10,892 bases of DNA from Clostridia bacterium (GTDB lineage: Bacteria; Bacillota; Clostridia; Oscillospirales; Acutalibacteraceae), in the NCBI GenBank assembly GCA_017501865.1, contig JAFVWD010000085.1:1-10892 (forward strand), written 5' to 3'. Each line of letters starts with the position of its first letter. The stretch's first letter is position 1. Both the position numbers and the translations under genes were made by a program. Below, one piece after another: positions 7,136-10,892 of this stretch. A model generated the notes under the pieces. The model was not told the DNA's origin. It saw nothing but the letters and a program-made list of their open reading frames with translations, and ran no database searches.

Positions 7136-8821
7136 TTACTTTTGAGGAGTAAGCTCAAAGAATACAACTGCATGTGGTTCAAGAGTAACGTTAAGGTTAA
7201 TTTTACCGTACTCAACTGATGCCGTTGAAGTAGTTGGTGTTAACTTTGAGCATTCTGTGTATTTAGGATAAAGCTCATTAAAGTAAAGCTCTCTTTTAGC
7301 CTCATTATTTAAAGTTGTAGGATTATCAATTTGCGGGTCATCAGGGGACCATGCGAAGCAATCATTTGTAATTTCGTATGTTTCTCTGTCTTCAACCCAT
7401 TCATCAAAATAGTTACAATCATCGTCAACGATATAAGTTTTAACATCATATTTCATTCCGTCTAATTTAGGCGCATTAATTACAAATGAAACCTTGACTG
7501 TTGAATCATAATTAAGATCGTTTTTGAAGTTATAAGCCATAACGCGGATTGCGTTTGTATCCTCATCAATAGCAGCAACCGCATTTATATCACTGCCTTC
7601 AATGTTACCTGATTGTTGCTTTCTTGTATCAAGAAGGCTGTAACCTTCAAATTTTGCCGCATTTTTTGCTACGTGGTAGCTTACTGTAGGGTTACCTGAA
7701 AGAAGTCCGTTTGAAAGATATCCCCAAGCTGAGAAATAGTCAATATCGCTGTTGAACATCTGTGTAACAAGTCTTGCATCATATGCTGCCTGATAAGTGT
7801 AGCCAACAGTTCTTGAGAGAAGCTCTGAGCCTATAGCACCACTATTGACACCTTCAAGAATACGACCCTCATCAATTCCGTATTCAAGGTCATTAAGACC
7901 GTACTCTTCAGCAGCATCTCTTAAATGATTGATTGTACCGGGAAGATCGTAGCCACTTGTGTACTCACCCGGAGCTGAATCATAGAAGGAGCCTGAAAGG
8001 TAGCAGATTCTTGTGCCTGTTTCACCTGTTTTGTAGTTTGTACCCTTAGCACAGTGCTCAATAAAATCTGTTTCATCCCAAAGACCTTCTGTAACAGCCA
8101 TTGCGTGAGCACCAACATAAACATCCTCGCCTATGGCATTTATAAGAGCTTCAACGGTGAAATCGTAAAGCTTGCAATAAGCGGTGAATGCACTTTTCGG
8201 TTTGTCATCAGTAGCTTTGAACCATGCCTCATTTTCAAACTCTGTCATAACACCAAAGCGCCATGACAAAACCTCTTCTCTGCCGAATTCCTCTACGAGA
8301 GCAGAAGATAATGCATAAATGTAGTTGTAATAAACATTGTAATCATCAGGCGGATAAGGATTCATACCAAATCCGTGCTCAGTAGTAGCATCCTTAGAAT
8401 ATTTAAGCGGAACACTACCTAATTTTAAGAATGGTTTTGCACCTAAATTAAGAATTCCGCGACAGTTTTCAATAAGTGATGAAAAATCATAGTCGTCAAG
8501 AACGGTTTTATCAAGTGGATTTACAAATAAATCTCTTGCTTCAGTACCGCCTGAGCATTGCATTAACTGAACATACTCAACGAATTCAAAAATATTGTTT
8601 TCTTCATTTTTAGTTGCGTTTGTGAACGGATCGCCTTCAATAGACCATACGTTTACATTGTTTACGACATTCTGCAATTCTCTGCCGGGAACATTTGCAT
8701 TAATAGCAAATTTGAGTTCATCGTCAGGACGTTCAGTTGTAGCCCCGAGGTTAAATGAACCTATGAGGGTGATTAATACACTGAACAGTGCAAAAAGTCT
8801 CTCGAAAATAGTTGATGCCAT
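7136..8821 (-). CDS. Putative exported glycoside hydrolase, GH39-like (clan GH-A)
   Basis: This 561-aa protein probably cleaves a glycosidic bond outside the cytoplasmic membrane. A hydrophobic stretch at about residues 9-27 (LFALFSVLITLIGSFNLGA) resembles a signal peptide or anchor, without a lipobox. A TIM-barrel-like region follows at about 38-400. WRFGVMTEFENEAWF (187-201) aligns with the GH39 acid/base strand, making E194 the candidate. EYGIDEGRIL (313-322) supplies the candidate nucleophile E318. Residues 410-560 look like a C-terminal beta domain (AIRVMAYNF). The usual Asn before the acid/base Glu is replaced by T193. The start at ATG 8821 is fixed by AAGGAG at 8830-8835; a GTG at 8830 overlaps it. 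The gene follows the MFS gene by 22 nt, in one operon. The GH39 assignment is by motif reading only; another clan-A family, or loss of activity, is possible. Confidence 0.75.
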   Translation of the reverse strand: MASTIFERLFALFSVLITLIGSFNLGATTERPDDELKFAINANVPGRELQNVVNNVNVWSIEGDPFTNATKNEENNIFEFVEYVQLMQCSGGTEARDLFVNPLDKTVLDDYDFSSLIENCRGILNLGAKPFLKLGSVPLKYSKDATTEHGFGMNPYPPDDYNVYYNYIYALSSALVEEFGREEVLSWRFGVMTEFENEAWFKATDDKPKSAFTAYCKLYDFTVEALINAIGEDVYVGAHAMAVTEGLWDETDFIEHCAKGTNYKTGETGTRICYLSGSFYDSAPGEYTSGYDLPGTINHLRDAAEEYGLNDLEYGIDEGRILEGVNSGAIGSELLSRTVGYTYQAAYDARLVTQMFNSDIDYFSAWGYLSNGLLSGNPTVSYHVAKNAAKFEGYSLLDTRKQQSGNIEGSDINAVAAIDEDTNAIRVMAYNFKNDLNYDSTVKVSFVINAPKLDGMKYDVKTYIVDDDCNYFDEWVEDRETYEITNDCFAWSPDDPQIDNPTTLNNEAKRELYFNELYPKYTECSKLTPTTSTASVEYGKINLNVTLEPHAVVFFELTPQK

Positions 8822-8829
8822 AAAAAACA

Positions 8830-8835
8830 CTCCTT
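8830..8835 (-). promoter_or_regulatory. Ribosome binding site of the GH39-like gene
   Basis: AAGGAG lies 8 nt upstream of the ATG at 8821. The alternative GTG start at 8830 falls on the edge of this site and would leave no usable Shine-Dalgarno, so the ATG is taken as the start. Confidence 0.8.
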
Positions 8836-8843
8836 AAAAAATT

Positions 8844-10286
8844 TTAATCCCACTCAGAACCTGTTACGGTATCTATATTTATTCCCTTGGTTTCACTTGT
8901 TCTCTTAAGAAGAGTAATAAATGCGGCTATGAAACCGGGGACTAAAAGTGCAAATGAAACAATACCTGTTGCCTTGTTTCCTAATGCAGTAATAAGCGGC
9001 AGTCCTATTAAATAGGATATTGCAACACCTATTCCTGTGACAATAAATTGTGCCGACATACACGACGAGCGAAGATTTGTAGGTGAGGACTCACCAATCA
9101 TCATAATTAAAACATCGTTTGTTGAGTAGTAGCTACCTATTGCAGCACCGCAAAAGAAGCCCATCAAATACGGGTTAAGAGCAAATCTTGAACCCACGGT
9201 AAATATAACAAAAGCTATGAGACAGTTAACTGCAGTAGTTATTGCAGCTGTTTTTCTTCCCTTTGAGTCAGATATAAATCCCATAATGACCTGGGCAACG
9301 GCAGAGCCTACAGGAAGCATAAAAAGTGCCGCGGTGACGGGTCCTACACTTACTGCATTCATAACATCATCACCCAATGAATTGAATAAGCCGTTTTCTA
9401 CATAACTCTGTGCATATCCGTAAGATAAAATAACCTGGTAATTTATAGAGTCTATAAAGCCCAGATTTGCAAGTGCAGAGCTTATGTAAAGCCATTTTAA
9501 CTGCTTGTGCTTTAAAGCGAATTTCAAAGCCTGTATAAGACCGCCCTGCGCATTGTCTGAGGATTTTTTCTTTTTTTCGTTTTCCCGCTCTTCATCTGTC
9601 ATATTTAAATACCTCAGACGCGAGTCGATGAAGGTGTCTGTCTCTCGTGCAGTTAAAAGAGCTATAAATGATGTTATGAGACCTATAATTGCAGGTATGA
9701 AGAAAACATTTCGCCATTCAGATGCAGTTTCCATAAGAAAACGTCTTAAAAGCGGAACTACCATAACTGAAATATTTGCAATAAATTTTATTGAAGAGTA
9801 AACCTTTGCGCGGTGCTTTGTCGGAGAGGATTCCATAATATATACAACGTGCATATCGTGCGGAATAAAAAATTGTACAAGACAAGCACCAATGAAATAT
9901 AAAATCAGATTGTTTGACAAGAAAATTATAAGCAGTGCAAAGCTCATTCCGAATGTATTTATTATAAGGAATTTTTTTCTTCCCCAGCGGTCAGCAAGAG
10001 GTCTGTACAAAAGTCCAATTGCCTGAAAGGGCACCACCAAAACAGAAAGAATATCAAGAATTCCTACAGAGCTCTCACCAAAATTACTGAATAAGTCATT
10101 GGCAATTTCTGTTTTCATTAAAGTACCAATCTGAGAAGCAATTTCATCAGTTCCGTAAATCAGCGTGATAATAAAAACAAGATAAGCAAAGTAAAATTTC
10201 TTTTTAGGCCGGTTTTGCTCCTTCTCCCATTTTTTAATTTCGTTATTACGTCTTAATTGTAATTTTTCCGTGGATATCGTTTTCAT
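8844..10286 (-). CDS. Major facilitator superfamily transporter, probably for a sugar or glycoside
   Basis: This is a 480-aa integral membrane transporter with about 12 predicted helices. A 30-residue charged N-terminal tail ends in RPKKK before the first helix. The loop after helix 2 carries the MFS motif A, RPLADRWGRKK (95-105); the equivalent loop in the second half is GFISDSKGRK (336-345). ESSPTKHR (152-159) and ESSPTNLR (399-406) are matching E-x2-P-T-x2-R motifs, one per half, typical of sugar-porter-like MFS proteins. A charged central loop (about 214-248, with KKKK) joins the halves. GGAGGTG (10295-10301) lies 8 nt before the ATG. It is first in an operon with the GH39-like hydrolase, and a GH3 gene diverges from it, so import of an oligosaccharide or its products is likely. 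The substrate is not determinable. Confidence 0.88.
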   Translation of the reverse strand: MKTISTEKLQLRRNNEIKKWEKEQNRPKKKFYFAYLVFIITLIYGTDEIASQIGTLMKTEIANDLFSNFGESSVGILDILSVLVVPFQAIGLLYRPLADRWGRKKFLIINTFGMSFALLIIFLSNNLILYFIGACLVQFFIPHDMHVVYIMESSPTKHRAKVYSSIKFIANISVMVVPLLRRFLMETASEWRNVFFIPAIIGLITSFIALLTARETDTFIDSRLRYLNMTDEERENEKKKKSSDNAQGGLIQALKFALKHKQLKWLYISSALANLGFIDSINYQVILSYGYAQSYVENGLFNSLGDDVMNAVSVGPVTAALFMLPVGSAVAQVIMGFISDSKGRKTAAITTAVNCLIAFVIFTVGSRFALNPYLMGFFCGAAIGSYYSTNDVLIMMIGESSPTNLRSSCMSAQFIVTGIGVAISYLIGLPLITALGNKATGIVSFALLVPGFIAAFITLLKRTSETKGINIDTVTGSEWD

Positions 10287-10343
10287 AACAGATGCACCTC
10301 CGCGAGAAAAATAGTCAAATTTATACTACCGGGAAACAGGAAT

Positions 10344-10372
10344 ATTTTAACACATTATTAACGAAAATGCAA
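10344..10372 (-). promoter_or_regulatory. Promoter of the MFS-hydrolase-acetyltransferase operon
   Basis: On the - strand, TTGCAT (10367-10372) is separated by 17 bp from TAAAAT (10344-10349), which is preceded by TGT, an extended -10. The leader to the ATG at 10286 is about 50 nt and shows no obvious riboswitch or attenuator. Confidence 0.7.
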
Positions 10373-10426
10373 ATACAATATGTTTGACTTGATATTGATA
10401 TAATGCTATAATTTTCAATACAATAT
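10372..10426 (+). repeat. Pair of 10-bp direct repeats flanking the GH3 promoter
   Basis: AATACAATAT occurs at 10372-10381 and again at 10417-10426, 45 bp apart. The first copy lies between the two divergent -35 boxes, the second at the predicted GH3 transcription start. They could be sites for one regulator, but the region is very AT-rich and chance repeats are plausible. Confidence 0.35.
10384..10412 (+). promoter_or_regulatory. Promoter of the GH3 gene
   Basis: TTGACT (10384-10389) is followed after 17 bp by TATAAT (10407-10412), with TGC just before it, forming an extended -10. A second TATAAT at 10399-10404 is too close to the -35 box to pair with it. The -35 box lies 11 bp from that of the divergent MFS promoter, so RNA polymerases or a shared regulator would compete for this space. 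Confidence 0.82.
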
Positions 10427-10447
10427 TTTTATACAAGAGGAGTTATT

Positions 10448-10892
10448 ATGAATTACAAAAATGCTTCGCTTTCACCTGAAGAAAGAGCGAAAAGCTTACT
10501 CTCTTTAATGACTTTAGAGGAAAAGGTTGCACAAATGGATATTATCAGAGGTGTTGAGTTCTGTACTAAGCCTCATAAGCTTTACCATTGTGCAGTTCAT
10601 TCTGATTCAGAAGTGGATTTTAATAAATTAAGTGAGACTTTGTCTGACAGGGGAATAGGCTTTATACATGATTCTTACTCAGAACCTGTTCTTTTTAATA
10701 AGCTGCAAAAATATATGGTTGAAAATACGAGGTTAGGCATACCGTGTATGTTCACGGGTGAGGCCTTGCATGGTATTCTTTGGCCGGGTGCTACAATTTT
10801 TCCTGTACCGCTTGCGCTTGCAGCAAGCTTTGACAGAGAAAATGTAAATAAAATAGGCAGAGCAATAGCAGCAGAAACACGCGCTTTAGGTA
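10448..10892 (+). CDS. Glycoside hydrolase family 3 enzyme (beta-glucosidase/beta-xylosidase type), 5' part
   Basis: Only the first 148 residues are inside the window; the frame is open at the right edge. GH3 enzymes remove terminal beta-linked sugars with retention. The family N-terminal barrel is recognisable from LSPEERAKSLLSLMTLEEKVAQM at the start, through TRLGIPCMFTGEALHG, WPGATIFPVPLALAASFD and IGRAIAAETRALG. The catalytic Asp nucleophile lies beyond the edge. The GEALHG segment is closer to the EALHG of GH3 beta-xylosidases than to the D-x-x-HG of BglX, a hint only. No signal peptide is seen, so the enzyme is probably cytoplasmic and would act on imported oligosaccharide. The start is firm: AGGAG at 10438-10442 is 5 nt before the ATG. 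It diverges from the transporter operon. Confidence 0.92.
   Translation, partial: MNYKNASLSPEERAKSLLSLMTLEEKVAQMDIIRGVEFCTKPHKLYHCAVHSDSEVDFNKLSETLSDRGIGFIHDSYSEPVLFNKLQKYMVENTRLGIPCMFTGEALHGILWPGATIFPVPLALAASFDRENVNKIGRAIAAETRALG

Noticed and set aside
7132..7215. A 28-residue N-terminal extension of the GNAT protein
   Set aside because: It would overlap the C-terminus of the upstream hydrolase, and family proteins begin at the internal Met (MTEFKI), so the ATG at 7131 was chosen.
9505..9801. A 98-codon + strand frame opposite the MFS gene
   Set aside because: It is antisense to a clear transporter and has no recognisable domain or consistent coding signal; it is a shadow frame.
10287..10343. 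A riboswitch or attenuator in the MFS leader
   Set aside because: The leader is only about 50 nt and no stable hairpin with a U-tract or known aptamer motif was seen.
1..10892. CRISPR array, tRNA, rRNA, insertion sequence or phage remnant
   Set aside because: No regularly spaced repeats, cloverleaf sequences, transposase or phage genes were seen; nearly all of the DNA is explained by the listed genes.

Overview
The window looks like a piece of chromosome from a motile, low-GC Gram-positive bacterium of the class Clostridia, possibly a gut Oscillospiraceae/Ruminococcaceae-type organism. The reasons are strongly AT-rich DNA, purine-rich Shine-Dalgarno sites, sigma-A-type promoters, CheC/CheD chemotaxis proteins, the arrangement of the flagellar genes and the families of the carbohydrate genes. 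The taxon is inferred from these features; no marker gene proves it.

Region 1 (1-3467, + strand) is the distal end of a flagellar/chemotaxis operon: the flagellar sigma factor FliA/SigD, two FlgF/FlgG-type basal-body rod proteins, the CheY-P phosphatase CheC and the receptor deamidase CheD. The genes are tightly packed; a Shine-Dalgarno lies inside the last codons of flgG, and cheC and cheD overlap by 4 bp. No promoter is visible in the window, so the transcript starts further left. A strong bidirectional hairpin (3479-3514) closes it.

Region 2 (3532-6642, - strand) is a two-gene copper unit with its own textbook promoter. It holds a Cu(+)-exporting P1B-type ATPase with an HMA domain at each end, followed 11 nt later by a small membrane-anchored exported protein of unknown function. 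The C-terminal HMA domain is preceded by an in-frame ATG with a good internal Shine-Dalgarno, so a free CopZ-like chaperone might be made from the same message.

Region 3 (6649-10892) is a carbohydrate locus. A - strand operon encodes an MFS transporter, an exported GH39-like glycoside hydrolase and a small GNAT acetyltransferase, and ends in a hairpin that almost touches the copA promoter. Divergently, on the + strand, begins a family 3 glycoside hydrolase cut by the right edge. The two promoters are back to back, with only 11 bp between their -35 boxes. The likely theme is uptake and hydrolysis of a plant-type oligosaccharide.

No stretch longer than 300 bases lacks a gene. I saw no tRNA, rRNA, CRISPR array, insertion sequence or phage gene. 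I did not find a clearly undescribed system. The points most worth a second look are the possible internal chaperone start in copA, the unknown exported partner of copA, and the unusual catalytic motif of the GH39-like enzyme.
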